Source: Gimesia aquarii (GTDB lineage: Bacteria; Planctomycetota; Planctomycetia; Planctomycetales; Planctomycetaceae). Taken from it: a stretch of 64,000 nucleotides of DNA. The notes below the pieces were generated by a model that searched no databases, was not told the DNA's origin, and worked only from the letters and a program-made list of their open reading frames with translations. This document shows, one piece after another, positions 33,614 through 43,347 of this stretch (position 1 is its first letter; every line of letters begins with the position of its first letter). The translations under genes and the position numbers were made by a program. The DNA is taken from positions 5,472,334 to 5,536,333 of the forward strand of contig NZ_CP037422.1 in NCBI RefSeq assembly GCF_007748175.1. Reading direction: 5' to 3'.

Positions 33614-34363
33614 CTACTTCGCTTTTTGATTAAGTCCCTTTTTAAAAGATAGATGGATTAAGAATCCCAGAGCCAAACCCGCTGCCACCATGGCCCAGAA
33701 AGGAATTGGAGTCATGTATTGTTCGTACCCGTGACGAAAATTTGAACCAAAGATGGTACTCAAAGTAGCTATCGGGAAAAAGTACGCGATCAGTAAGTTT
33801 AAACGATGTGAAGACAGCTCAATTCGAGCAGAAACTTCTGCCTGTTCTTCTGCTCGTTTTGCGATGAGATATTCCAACGAGTTTTTTGCATCTTCGATCA
33901 GTAATTCTGCTGTTCGTTCCAGACGATAAGAATTATCACGATAATCAATGAGAATTTTATCTTTGGGAACGGCTTCGCGTGCCATCTGCAACGCCTGAGT
34001 TGCATGGCACAGGGAGCGATGCACCGGTCCCAGATGATTTAAGACTTCAAGGTATTCCACCGAACTGGTTGCCTGGTCTATTTTTTCGTCAAAGTCTTCC
34101 AGTATTTCTTCATATTCCTGGAGATGACGATTCAAGGCATCGGGTCCCCCCTGAAATTCAGTATCATGCCAGATCGCGTCTGGTTCTCTCCAGAAAAATC
34201 GTCCTTTGCGATTCATGTCGTCCGGATTGGGAGCAGCATGTAAAATTATGAGCAGGTGTCCTTCTGCCACCATAGTACGTTGGCGACCTGCTCGTTTACC
34301 AAGTCGATCGGGAAATTCCTCAGGCACATTCCAGGTTGCCGGCAGGAGGGAAGATTCATGCAT
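33614..34363 (-). CDS. CorA-like membrane protein with GSN in place of GMN
   Basis: The protein has 249 residues from ATG 34363 (the in-frame TTG at 34387 is less likely). A soluble, largely helical part (about 1-185) is followed by two C-terminal membrane helices, ending in a basic tail. The first helix and following loop (LNLLIAYFFPIATLSTIFGSNF) match the CorA layout, in which GMN forms the selectivity motif. Here it is GSN. The N-terminal domain is shorter than in true CorA (about 315 residues). It may carry a different ion or act as a non-transporting relative. The stop faces the FAD gene end 13 bases away. Confidence 0.7.
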   Translation of the reverse strand: MHESSLLPATWNVPEEFPDRLGKRAGRQRTMVAEGHLLIILHAAPNPDDMNRKGRFFWREPDAIWHDTEFQGGPDALNRHLQEYEEILEDFDEKIDQATSSVEYLEVLNHLGPVHRSLCHATQALQMAREAVPKDKILIDYRDNSYRLERTAELLIEDAKNSLEYLIAKRAEEQAEVSARIELSSHRLNLLIAYFFPIATLSTIFGSNFRHGYEQYMTPIPFWAMVAAGLALGFLIHLSFKKGLNQKAK

Positions 34364-34480
34364 CTTTCTATCCAATCTCTTTTTCAAGGATATGGGAATT
34401 GCAATTCAAGTGTTTTTATTTGTAGTATGCCTGTTAAACCATTCAAAGGGAATTGAAAGCATTCAGGACTCATCAATTCT

Positions 34481-34498
34481 CAAGACAAATCTGTCTTG
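34481..34498. promoter_or_regulatory. Palindromic operator candidate upstream of the RND efflux pair
   Basis: CAAGACA (34481-34487) and TGTCTTG (34492-34498) are exact complements around a four-base spacer, ending 21 bases before GTG 34520. It fits a repressor site or a short leader hairpin. No regulator gene lies beside it. Confidence 0.45.
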
Positions 34499-34519
34499 TA
34501 TGATATCAAAGGGAGAGCT

Positions 34520-35731
34520 GTGAACGAACTACCCAAAAGATTACTTTCTCTGAAAATACTTGGCTGGCTTTGCCCTCTTATAATTTGTTCCGGTTGCAAT
34601 GCACCACCACCTCCGGCTCCGATGAAACCTCCCACTGTCACAGTCGCAGAACCACTGCAAAAAACTGTGATCTTTAATGAGGATTTCACTGGAACGCTTG
34701 CTTCAGTTGCCACTGTCGATATACGAGCGCGTGTTGATGGCATTCTTGAAAAAGTCGATTTTGAACAATCAACGCTGGTGAAGAAAGGTGATTTACTGTT
34801 TCAGATTGAACGAGATCAATATCAGGCTGCCTTAGATAAAGCCAATTCTGTGCTGGCAGCGAGTAATGCGCAGTTAATTGACTCTCAGGCAACATTAGAA
34901 CGGAATGAAATTCTGTTTAAAAAGAAAGCTGTCACCCCTCAGGATTTAAACGATGCGACGGCAGAGCGCGATAAAGCCAAAGCCAGTGTGATGGGAGCCA
35001 AGGCGGATGTGGAACAGGCAACCATCAATTTGAATTACACACGTATTTATGCCCCCATCACTGGTGAAATTGGACGGACGTTAGTCGATGCCGGTAACCT
35101 GGTCGGCTCAGGAGAAAATACGTTATTGACAACCATTGTGACGATGGATCCGATTTATGTTTACTTTGATGCCAGCGAACGTTTACTCCTGGAAGCTTTA
35201 AAAAAGAAACAGACTCCCCATGAAAAAAATCCACTAAAAGTATTTGTAGGCTTATCAAATGAGGAAGGTTTTCCCCATAAGGGAGTTCTCGATTATGCAA
35301 GTAACACAGTCGATCCAGGTACTGGAACTATCCAATTGAGAGCGATATTTGAAAACAAAAAAGGATTGCTCTATCCCGGGGTCTATGTACGCGTACGAGT
35401 TCCGGGGAATCCTGTCCCTAATGCAGTATTAGTCCACGATGTTGCCATTGGAACCGATCTCGCGGGAAAATATCTCCTCATTGTTGGTAAAGATAACATT
35501 GTCGAAAAACGGCAGGTTGAGTTGGGGCAGCTAGAAAACAATATGCGGGTAATTTTGAAGGGAGTCAAACCCGGAGAGAAATATATTTATGAAGGGATTC
35601 AGCGCGCCCGTCCAGGTCGTCCTGTGACCATTAAGAATGAACCACCAAAGCAGACGAGTTCTCAAAAACAACCACAGCCAAAAACACAAACCAGCAATAA
35701 TAAGCCAAAACCGGTTCCCGCCTCAAAGTGA
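34520..35731 (+). CDS. RND efflux periplasmic adaptor (membrane fusion) lipoprotein
   Basis: The protein has 403 residues from GTG 34520, preceded by GGGAGA; TTG 34496 would add eight. The lipoprotein signal ends at the lipobox LIICSGC, so it is likely anchored by lipid. The MFP layout follows: DIRARVDGILEKVDFEQSTLVKKGDLLFQI (barrel-sandwich/lipoyl), a long helical hairpin (about 95-170), YTRIYAPITGEIGR, and beta-barrel parts with GVYVRVRVPG. The end is Pro/Lys/Gln-rich. It forms the periplasmic bridge with the RND pump encoded 83 bases downstream. No outer membrane channel gene is adjacent. Confidence 0.92.
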   Translation: MNELPKRLLSLKILGWLCPLIICSGCNAPPPPAPMKPPTVTVAEPLQKTVIFNEDFTGTLASVATVDIRARVDGILEKVDFEQSTLVKKGDLLFQIERDQYQAALDKANSVLAASNAQLIDSQATLERNEILFKKKAVTPQDLNDATAERDKAKASVMGAKADVEQATINLNYTRIYAPITGEIGRTLVDAGNLVGSGENTLLTTIVTMDPIYVYFDASERLLLEALKKKQTPHEKNPLKVFVGLSNEEGFPHKGVLDYASNTVDPGTGTIQLRAIFENKKGLLYPGVYVRVRVPGNPVPNAVLVHDVAIGTDLAGKYLLIVGKDNIVEKRQVELGQLENNMRVILKGVKPGEKYIYEGIQRARPGRPVTIKNEPPKQTSSQKQPQPKTQTSNNKPKPVPASK

Positions 35732-35814
35732 AGAGGGATTTAATTGATCGATCTATTTTACATTCATTAACTGAAATTCACTGATCTGAAAATTCAAGAA
35801 CGAAACGGATTACG

Positions 35815-38800
35815 ATGTTTTCCCGGTTTTTTATCTATCATCCTATCTTTGCCAGTGTCATCTCGATTGTAATTGCCATTGTCGGTGCACTGGCTCTCCC
35901 ATTGTTACCAGTGGAATTATTTCCAGATATCACACCACCGACCGTTGCCGTTACCGCGACATATCGGGGAGCTGATGCTCAAGTGGTTGCCGATACTGTG
36001 GCCACTCCCATTGAACAGCAGGTGAATGGTGTAGAAGACATGCTTTATATGTCGTCGAGTAGTACCAGTGACGGCAACATGACGTTAACTGTGACGTTTG
36101 ATGTTGGTACAGATCTGGACATGGCAAACGTGCTGGTCCAGAACCGGGTTGCGATTGCGAATCCTCAACTACCTGAAGATGTGAAACGAGAAGGGGTGAC
36201 CACAAAGAAAAAGTCAACGAATATGACATTGGTGGTCGCCTTGAACTCACCCGATGAAACGTTTGATGAACTTTATTTGAGCAATTACGCCTCGATTAAC
36301 ATCAATGATGAATTGAAACGAATTGATGGTGTCAGCGATGTGACTGTGATCAATGCCAAAGACTTTGGCATGCGTATCTGGCTGAACCCGAATCAGCTCG
36401 ATACACGAAACATTACAACAACGGACGTAGTCAATGCGCTTCGTGAACAGAATGTGCAAGTGGCTGCAGGGCAGATCGGCCAGGAGCCAAATCCAGATAA
36501 TCAGGACTTTCAATTAACCATTACGACTCTAGGACGGTTATCAGATCCCAAAGAGTTCGCCAACATTATTATCAAAACCGGCGAAGATGGCCAAATTACT
36601 CAAATTAAAGATGTGGCTACGGTACAATTAGGCGCGCAAAGCTATGACGGTTACTCTCAATTAGATGGGAAGCCAGCCGCTCTGATTGCCATCTATCAGT
36701 TGCCTGGGGCAAATGCTCTCGAAGTTGCGGAAAAGTCAAAAAAACTGTTGGAAAAACTCAAAGCAGATTTTCCGAAAGGTCTCGATTATTCTGTACCCTA
36801 TGATTCAACCGAATTTGTGACTGCTTCTATTACGGAAGTAGTTGAAACATTATTCATTGCACTCGGTCTTGTGTTTGTCACGATCTTTGTCTTTTTACAA
36901 GACTTCAGAGCGACTCTGATCCCCGCAGTGACGATCCCGGTTTCTCTGTTAGGAACAATGGCGGTCATGCTGGCGATGGGATATACGATCAATACTCTGT
37001 CATTGTTTGGAATTGTGCTTGTGATCGGGATCGTGGTCGATGATGCCATCGTCGTTGTAGAGAACGTTACTCGTATATTAGACACGGAAAAGTGTTCTCC
37101 CAAAAAAGCCACTGAACTTGCCATGATCGAAATCACTGGCCCTGTGGTTGCGACCACTCTTGTGTTACTGGCCGTATTCGTCCCTACGATGGTTCTGCCG
37201 GGAATTACCGGGCGTTTATATCGTCAGTTTGCGTTAACTATTTCAATCGCGACTCTCTTTTCTTCTGTCTGTGCTTTAACGTTGAGTCCAGCGATGTGCG
37301 GTATCATGTTGCGACCTACTCAGGAAAGACGTGGTTTCTTCTTTCGTGCATTTAACTGGTGTTTTGACCGATCTTTGAACGTCTATATGAAATTCGTTAA
37401 GGTATTTGTCCGGCGCGCATTTTTTATGATTATCCCATTAGGAGCGATTTTTGCGGCGACGGGAGTCGGATTTCTTTCAGTTCCTGGTGGCTTTTTGCCA
37501 GATGAGGACCAGGGGTACATTTTTATAAATACACAATTGCCAGACGGTGCCTCTTTAAATCGAACACGTGCTGTTCAGAATCGAATTAACAAGATTGCTG
37601 CTGACCTGCCTGCTGTAACCAATGTGATTACAATGGGAGGCTTTTCAATGTTGAACAATTCTAATGCCTCTAATTATTCCACGACCATTGTTGCCCTGGA
37701 GAATTGGGACCAGCGGCAAGAGCCTGGTCTGAGTGTGTTTGCATTGGTGCGCAGACTACATGTTTCTTTATCACAAATCCAGGAATCGATTTCCTTTCCT
37801 TTCATTCCTCCCGCGATTCAGGGGCTTGGTAATGCAGGGGGATTCCAGATACAGATTCAGGATCGTGGTTCGGCTGGATCTGATGTCTTACAAATGGCGA
37901 CGATGGATCTAATGGATCGTGGAAATTCTGATCCCGTTTTATCGGGATTGAACACCAGTTTTAGCGCCACAGTTCCGCAAATCTATCTCGATATTGATCG
38001 CGAGAAAGCCATCAAGATGGGAGTGCCCCTTGATTCGATCTTTGACACCTTGCAGGCAGAACTGGGGTCTATGTACGTCAATGATTTCAATATCTTTAAT
38101 CGCGTGTTTAAGGTGATGGTTCAGGCTGATGAGAATTTCCGAAGCAAGGTGGAAGACATTACCCGTTTAAAAGTACGAGACCGTAGAGGGAGCATGGTGC
38201 CCCTTCACACGCTGGTGAAAGTCAATAATTCAGCCGGTCCTCAAAATGTGAGCCACTACAACCTGTATCCGACAGCTTCTATCACCGGGAACTCAGCGCC
38301 CGGATACAGTTCTGGGCAAGCCATTACTCGAATGGAACAACTTTCAGATGAGGTTTTACCGCAGGGATTTGGATATGAATGGACGGGAATCTCTTATCAG
38401 CAGATTGAAGCGGGAAATATGGCGCCCTTCATTTTTGCGATGGCGCTGGTATTTGTCTATTTATTCTTATGTGCTCAATACGAAAGCTGGTCAATTCCCC
38501 TTTCGGTGATTCTGTCCGTACCTCTCGGAATCTTTGGTGCCATTTTTGCCACGATGCTACGTGGATTCGACAATAATATTTATACACAAGTTGGATTTGT
38601 TTTGTTGATTGCATTGGCTAGTAAAAATGCGATTCTGATTGTGGAATTTGCAAAGCTCCAACGTGAGTCGGGGAAATCAATCACTGATGCGGCAATTGAA
38701 GCCTGTTTTCTACGTTTCCGTCCTATTCTGATGACAGCCATTAGTGCGATTCTGGGTGCTGTACCATTGGCGATTGCCTCTGGTGCTGGAGCAGCGAGTC

Positions 38801-38970
38801 GACAGGCTTTGGGCACAGCCGTCGTAGCAGGATTAACGGCTGCAACATTCTTCGGTGTGTTTATGGTTCCTGTGATGTACGTGATTGTTCAGAAAATCAG
38901 CGAATGGATTGGTGGCAGGCAGCAAGTACATGAAGAAGGGACAGATAATTCTCCTGCACCTTCAACTTGA
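35815..38970 (+). CDS. RND multidrug efflux permease (HAE1/AcrB-like)
   Basis: This 1051-residue protein has the full RND layout: a first membrane helix ([21 protein letters not shown]), the porter domain, a bundle of helices with [16 protein letters not shown] (the paired Asp of the proton relay), a second repeat with [17 protein letters not shown], and the closing helices ([38 protein letters not shown]). Length matches AcrB (1049). With the adaptor upstream it makes a proton-driven tripartite pump for hydrophobic compounds. The start ATG 35815 is the only suitable one. The stop is 26 bases from the convergent rlmB stop. Confidence 0.95.
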   Translation: MFSRFFIYHPIFASVISIVIAIVGALALPLLPVELFPDITPPTVAVTATYRGADAQVVADTVATPIEQQVNGVEDMLYMSSSSTSDGNMTLTVTFDVGTDLDMANVLVQNRVAIANPQLPEDVKREGVTTKKKSTNMTLVVALNSPDETFDELYLSNYASININDELKRIDGVSDVTVINAKDFGMRIWLNPNQLDTRNITTTDVVNALREQNVQVAAGQIGQEPNPDNQDFQLTITTLGRLSDPKEFANIIIKTGEDGQITQIKDVATVQLGAQSYDGYSQLDGKPAALIAIYQLPGANALEVAEKSKKLLEKLKADFPKGLDYSVPYDSTEFVTASITEVVETLFIALGLVFVTIFVFLQDFRATLIPAVTIPVSLLGTMAVMLAMGYTINTLSLFGIVLVIGIVVDDAIVVVENVTRILDTEKCSPKKATELAMIEITGPVVATTLVLLAVFVPTMVLPGITGRLYRQFALTISIATLFSSVCALTLSPAMCGIMLRPTQERRGFFFRAFNWCFDRSLNVYMKFVKVFVRRAFFMIIPLGAIFAATGVGFLSVPGGFLPDEDQGYIFINTQLPDGASLNRTRAVQNRINKIAADLPAVTNVITMGGFSMLNNSNASNYSTTIVALENWDQRQEPGLSVFALVRRLHVSLSQIQESISFPFIPPAIQGLGNAGGFQIQIQDRGSAGSDVLQMATMDLMDRGNSDPVLSGLNTSFSATVPQIYLDIDREKAIKMGVPLDSIFDTLQAELGSMYVNDFNIFNRVFKVMVQADENFRSKVEDITRLKVRDRRGSMVPLHTLVKVNNSAGPQNVSHYNLYPTASITGNSAPGYSSGQAITRMEQLSDEVLPQGFGYEWTGISYQQIEAGNMAPFIFAMALVFVYLFLCAQYESWSIPLSVILSVPLGIFGAIFATMLRGFDNNIYTQVGFVLLIALASKNAILIVEFAKLQRESGKSITDAAIEACFLRFRPILMTAISAILGAVPLAIASGAGAASRQALGTAVVAGLTAATFFGVFMVPVMYVIVQKISEWIGGRQQVHEEGTDNSPAPST

Positions 38971-38996
38971 ATTATCAAACAAAAAAGTACGATACA

Positions 38997-39782
38997 TCAA
39001 CTGAAGTGGCGCTGTCGATTAGCCTCGTAAAGCAGTATTCCAGCAGAGACCGCTACATTGAGCGACTCCGTTTTTCCCTGTTGTGGAATGCGCACGAGGT
39101 GGGAACATTTTTCCAGAAGTGCAGCCTGAATTCCGGTACCTTCGTTTCCCACAATGACAGCGGTCGGCTGCTGAAAATCATATTCTGAAAGCGATTGTTG
39201 AGCGTGCATTGTTGTGCCCACTACACAAACTCCTTTATTTTTCAAGTCATGACATAATTGAACCAGGTCGGGAGTTTGAGCAATCGGGATGCGGTTCAGG
39301 GCACCGACCGAAGTACGGCAGACGAGACTGGTGACTTCACATTGTTCATCGGTTCCTACAAAAATGCCGTGTGTTCCTAAAACTTCGGCTGATCTAATCA
39401 TCGCACCAAAATTATAGGGATCTTGAATTCGATCCAGAACTAAATATAAGGGGGATTTGGTTTGTTTCTGGAACAGATCCTGAGTAGAGGCGTACGGAAA
39501 AGGTGACATCTTTGCAATCATTCCCTGATGATCACTAGTCCGGCATTTTTGTGTGATTGCATCGGTCGAAGTGATCGAGACAGGAACTGATAATCGATTC
39601 GCAAGATGTTCTGCCTGAGCAATCACGTCTGATTCCAACTGGTCTGACAGATGCAGTTCCCACATTGGCCAGAAACCCGCGGATAATGTTTCCATGACGG
39701 CGTTCCGACCCCAAATCCAACACTTTTGATGGTTTCCGAGAAGGGGCTTTTTTTTCTTTGATCTAGATTGCTTTCCGACCAT
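38997..39782 (-). CDS. rlmB: 23S rRNA 2'-O-ribose methyltransferase RlmB (TrmH/SpoU family)
   Basis: The 261-residue protein has an N-terminal substrate-binding domain (WGRNAVMETLSAG, then LHLSDQL) and a SPOUT methyltransferase domain. All three SpoU motifs are seen: motif 1 DRIQDPYNFGAMIRSAE, motif 2 TAVIVGNEGTGIQ, motif 3 IPQQGKTESLNVAVSAGILLYE. RlmB methylates the P-loop guanosine of 23S rRNA. A basic start (KQSRSKKKK) is a small addition. Closely related enzymes act on mitochondrial rRNA or tRNA, so the precise nucleotide is inferred. Confidence 0.88.
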   Translation of the reverse strand: MVGKQSRSKKKKPLLGNHQKCWIWGRNAVMETLSAGFWPMWELHLSDQLESDVIAQAEHLANRLSVPVSITSTDAITQKCRTSDHQGMIAKMSPFPYASTQDLFQKQTKSPLYLVLDRIQDPYNFGAMIRSAEVLGTHGIFVGTDEQCEVTSLVCRTSVGALNRIPIAQTPDLVQLCHDLKNKGVCVVGTTMHAQQSLSEYDFQQPTAVIVGNEGTGIQAALLEKCSHLVRIPQQGKTESLNVAVSAGILLYEANRQRHFS

Positions 39783-39929
39783 AGGAATTCTATTTCGTTT
39801 TGACTATTCTATGAAGGCAACTGGTGACTTATCAAATTCTGAAAATCAATTTTATAATGCTTTCGAGAGGAAAATCGATCCTTGTTGAAGATCGCAATTT
39901 CATATTATCGAATCAAGTAACCCTCGTTA

Positions 39930-39938
39930 TGCTATAAT
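39930..39938 (+). promoter_or_regulatory. Extended -10 promoter of map
   Basis: TGCTATAAT at 39930-39938 is a perfect extended -10 (TGnTATAAT). No good -35 is seen, as is usual for extended -10 promoters. The expected start near 39945 leaves a leader of about 40 bases before the map start. Confidence 0.7.
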
Positions 39939-39984
39939 AAGTTACTAGCAGTTTTTTACTGAAAATAATACAGAGGCGGTTATT

Positions 39985-40776
39985 TTGTCTGGAAATCCAA
40001 TTATATATAAACCATACGAGTGGGAACGACTCAGAATCGCATCCCAATTTAACGCGAAATTGATGGACCATTTACGCCCTTTTGTCAAGCCGGGTGTTAC
40101 CACTGATGAAATTAATGAAGTCGTTCATGAATATACAGTGTCTCATGGTCATGTTCCGGCAACACTGGGATATATGGGGTATCCCAAAAGCTGCTGTATC
40201 AGTATTAATGAAGTCGTCTGCCATGGCATTCCAGATGAGACTGTTCTGAAAGAAGGTGATATTGTTAACGTCGATATCACTAGTATTGTCGGTGGTTGGT
40301 ATGGTGATCAATCGGAGACATTTCTGGTAGGAGAGGTCTCCGAAGATGCGCGAAAGCTGGTACAAGTGACGTTTGACTCACTGTTTCTGGCCATTAATAC
40401 CATTCGACCTTCATCCAGTGTCGTTGAAATTGGGGAAGCGATCTATGGCTATGCGACAGGGTTGGGTTATGGTGTCGTACGTCAATATCAAGGTCATGGG
40501 ATCGGTCGAGAATTTCATACTGATCCCGGGATTCCACATTATCCCACCTCGGCATCAGAGCGAGATATCCTGCTTCCTGGGATGTGCTTTACGATCGAGC
40601 CGATGCTAAATGCCGGCACCTGGAAAACCGTAGAAGACCGTAGTGATGGATGGACCGTCCGCACGAAAGATAATAAATTATCAGCGCAGTTTGAACACAC
40701 AATTCTAATGACTGAAGATGGTCCTGAAATCTTGACTTTAACGAAAGAAGGGCCTCAACCCGGTCATCAATTCTGA
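39985..40776 (+). CDS. map: Type I methionine aminopeptidase
   Basis: This 263-residue protein is a full-length MetAP type I. Metal ligands are seen in order: Asp in DIVNVDIT, Asp in [11 protein letters not shown], His in GHGIGREFH, Glu in TIEPML and Glu in FEHTI. The substrate-pocket His lies in VCHGIPD. The enzyme removes the initiator Met in the cytosol. The start is TTG 39985, six bases after GAGGCGG (39973-39979), with no better ATG in frame; this leaderless-looking TTG start is worth noting. Confidence 0.95.
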   Translation: MSGNPIIYKPYEWERLRIASQFNAKLMDHLRPFVKPGVTTDEINEVVHEYTVSHGHVPATLGYMGYPKSCCISINEVVCHGIPDETVLKEGDIVNVDITSIVGGWYGDQSETFLVGEVSEDARKLVQVTFDSLFLAINTIRPSSSVVEIGEAIYGYATGLGYGVVRQYQGHGIGREFHTDPGIPHYPTSASERDILLPGMCFTIEPMLNAGTWKTVEDRSDGWTVRTKDNKLSAQFEHTILMTEDGPEILTLTKEGPQPGHQF

Positions 40777-40796
40777 TAGGCACAATTGGTTTTCAT

Positions 40797-40826
40797 TTTC
40801 AGAACAATTCTTGTTTTGTTCTGAAA
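40797..40826 (+). terminator. Hairpin after map, possible terminator
   Basis: TTTCAGAACAA (40797-40807) and TTGTTCTGAAA (40816-40826) form a perfect 11-bp stem with an eight-base loop, 20 bases after the map stop. The stem is AT-rich and lacks a following T run, so termination is not certain. Confidence 0.5.
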
Positions 40827-40954
40827 TTCAGGTCGCATCTTGCTTTTCATGCATTAAATAACGCTTGTTGTACTCACAGTATGAAATGTGGCACTTCACT
40901 CTAGAGTAATAAATCGCTTTTGCTCTTTTCATTTTGCTGCAGGCTATTGCAGTT

Positions 40955-40980
40955 TCTTAAGAACATATAGTATCTTAAGA
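40955..40980. promoter_or_regulatory. Tandem TCTTAAGA palindromes
   Basis: The eight-base palindrome TCTTAAGA occurs at 40955-40962 and 40973-40980, 18 bp apart, about 87 bases before the kelch-SGNH gene. Tandem palindromes in a promoter region suggest a regulator binding site; none is identified. Confidence 0.35.
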
Positions 40981-41066
40981 TCATAATTCTTTTTCGTTGA
41001 TGATAACAATGTGCTAGCCGTTTCTTGATGTTGCTTGAACAAAAAAAAGCGAGATTTGGAGTCAAC

Positions 41067-43256
41067 ATGATGCGACTTACGATGTTGATAGCGGGTGTCA
41101 TTTTTTCGATGACAATTTCTGTTTTTGCAGAAGAGAAAACTCTAGACTGGGTTCAAGTCACTGAGAAAGCAGGTTGGCAACCACGTGATTCACAGGGCGA
41201 GTTAGTCTATAAAGATCAATTGTGGATTTTTGGTGGCTGGTTCAATTCTTATGAAGCACCACCTCGTGATGTATGGAACTCATCTGACGGAAAGAAGTGG
41301 AATCTTGTTACCAAACAGGCACCCTGGATTCATAGTGACTTGCCAATGTCAATCGTCTTTGATGACAAAATGTGGATGATGGGGGGGTGGTATAACGGCA
41401 GACTCAAAGGGCATTCTGCAGGAAATCAAGTCTGGTCATCGGTGAATGGCAAAGATTGGGATCTCGTGACCGAGCAAGCTAAATGGACCCCGCGCCTGGC
41501 TGCAGCGATTGTGGAATTCAAGGGGAAGATGTGGTTACTGGGGGGCATTGAAAATTATTATTTTGGTGATGATAAAAGTCTAAAAAATGATGTTTGGTAT
41601 TCTTCAAATGGCAAAGATTGGAAACTGGCAACTGCTGATGCAGGGTGGTCACCTCGCGCGTACCATCAGGCTGCTGTATTGAATGGGAAGATCTATGTAT
41701 TTGGAGGTGGCAATTATACACCCAAATATCATGCAACGAATGATGTATGGAGTTCTGAAGATGGAATCCATTGGAAACAGGAAACAGCGCAGGCTCCCTG
41801 GCACGAAAGGCTGTGGTTTTCTTCGGTGGTCTACCGAGATCGAATGTGGGTTATTGGTGGTTGGTCTAATCATCCCGCAAAAAATAAAAATGATGCTTGG
41901 TATTCAAAAGATGGAAAGCATTGGAATAAACTCAAAACGAATAAAGTCTGGAAAGAACGCCACGAGCTTTCCGCGTTTGTTTTCAAAGATAAAATCTGGA
42001 TTGCAGGAGGGCATGCACAACCTCTCAATAGTGAGGTCTGGACGCTTGACATTCCGAGGGACTGGTTCAAAAAGGAAGAGAGTGGCGCCTCTCTGAAACG
42101 GGGTCTACCAAAGACTATTGAAAAACTAAAGTCCGGAAAACCGACAAAAATCGTTTGTTTTGGAGATAGTGTCACCGGGGTTTACTATCACACGGGGAGC
42201 CGGCGTGCTTATACAGATATGTTAGGCATCGCATTAGAAAAAACGATTCCTGAGGCGAACCTTCATATGATTAACGCCGGTATCAGTGGGCATACCACCG
42301 TCAATGCTTTATCACGAATTGATCGGGACGTGCTTCAACATCAACCTGACCTCGTCACGGTGATGTTTGGTTTAAATGACATGAGTGGTGGTAAAAGACA
42401 TGTTCCATTGGAACAATACCGGAAAAATTTACAATCAATTATTAACAAGTGTCGTGCTGAAGGAGCAGAAGTTCTACTTTGCACACCGAATACTGTAATT
42501 ACAACTCAAAGTCGCCCTGCAGAGAAATTGGTTGAGTATTGTGATGTTGTGAGAGCAGTTGGCAATGAAATGAATGTACCTGTGTGCGACTGCTATCAAA
42601 AACTGAATCAATTGCGCGATCAAAATCCATTCGCATGGCGATTACTGATGAGCGACGAAATTCATCCCACAATGGCAGGGCACAAGAAAATAGCGGAATT
42701 CATTTCTGAAGCAATTACGGGGAAAGAGATTTCACTGACCGAAGTCGAACCACCTGTACTCGCGATTCCGCGCACGAAGTCGTTACTGAAAACAAATCAG
42801 CCGATTCGTGTTGTCGCAATGCCTCCCTTGGATGAGATGATCCAGAAAGTCGTTAAGCAAGTTGCGCCTCAGACTCAATTACAAATGACTGTCTGGAAGA
42901 CAGATAGTAAAACAATCAAGCAAATTGAAGCAGATGCCAAAACAATGATTCGTCCGCAGAAGCCAGATTTGGTTTTATTGGCGATTCCGCGCACAGCAGC
43001 TTCAGATTCGAAGGAAAAATTCATACATAGTTATATCTGGACGATGAACTATTCCCTGAATTTTGGAAAAGGGGGCTGGGATTGTGTCGTTTTTCATCCG
43101 AACGTCTTTGATCCTCAGAACGCAGATCCTGACTTTGACAAGCTAATACGCCAATTGGTCCGCGGGCAGGATTTGACGCTAGTCGATCGTAAACCTGATC
43201 AGGAAACAGAAGCAGAAACGATTTTGTTGCAATGGTTGCAATCTCAACTGGATTGA
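41067..43256 (+). CDS. Secreted fusion of a six-repeat kelch propeller and an SGNH hydrolase
   Basis: The protein has 729 residues from ATG 41067, with GGAG seven bases upstream, and a signal peptide to about residue 21 (VFAEE). Six kelch-type repeats of about 50 residues follow (KDQLWIFGGW, DDKMWMMGGW, KGKMWLLGGI, NGKIYVFGGG, RDRMWVIGGW, KDKIWIAGGH), each with a SSDGKxW turn. An SGNH/GDSL esterase domain comes next: IVCFGDSVTG, INAGISGHT, MFGLND and the Asp-His motif DEIHPT. A last domain of about 170 residues has a degenerate hydrolase look (VVAMPPLDEM, LVLLAIPRTA) and no visible catalytic set. The propeller may bind a surface glycan that the esterase deacylates. A kelch paralogue lies at 59883-61229. 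Confidence 0.85.
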   Translation: MMRLTMLIAGVIFSMTISVFAEEKTLDWVQVTEKAGWQPRDSQGELVYKDQLWIFGGWFNSYEAPPRDVWNSSDGKKWNLVTKQAPWIHSDLPMSIVFDDKMWMMGGWYNGRLKGHSAGNQVWSSVNGKDWDLVTEQAKWTPRLAAAIVEFKGKMWLLGGIENYYFGDDKSLKNDVWYSSNGKDWKLATADAGWSPRAYHQAAVLNGKIYVFGGGNYTPKYHATNDVWSSEDGIHWKQETAQAPWHERLWFSSVVYRDRMWVIGGWSNHPAKNKNDAWYSKDGKHWNKLKTNKVWKERHELSAFVFKDKIWIAGGHAQPLNSEVWTLDIPRDWFKKEESGASLKRGLPKTIEKLKSGKPTKIVCFGDSVTGVYYHTGSRRAYTDMLGIALEKTIPEANLHMINAGISGHTTVNALSRIDRDVLQHQPDLVTVMFGLNDMSGGKRHVPLEQYRKNLQSIINKCRAEGAEVLLCTPNTVITTQSRPAEKLVEYCDVVRAVGNEMNVPVCDCYQKLNQLRDQNPFAWRLLMSDEIHPTMAGHKKIAEFISEAITGKEISLTEVEPPVLAIPRTKSLLKTNQPIRVVAMPPLDEMIQKVVKQVAPQTQLQMTVWKTDSKTIKQIEADAKTMIRPQKPDLVLLAIPRTAASDSKEKFIHSYIWTMNYSLNFGKGGWDCVVFHPNVFDPQNADPDFDKLIRQLVRGQDLTLVDRKPDQETEAETILLQWLQSQLD

Positions 43257-43347
43257 GTCGTGCTTGATTTGCTCTGTTTCTAAAAAAAACAGCAGCTTGC
43301 TTTGACTTCAATCTCTCTGCATCGATATCAATTACGCTTGAAAATCA

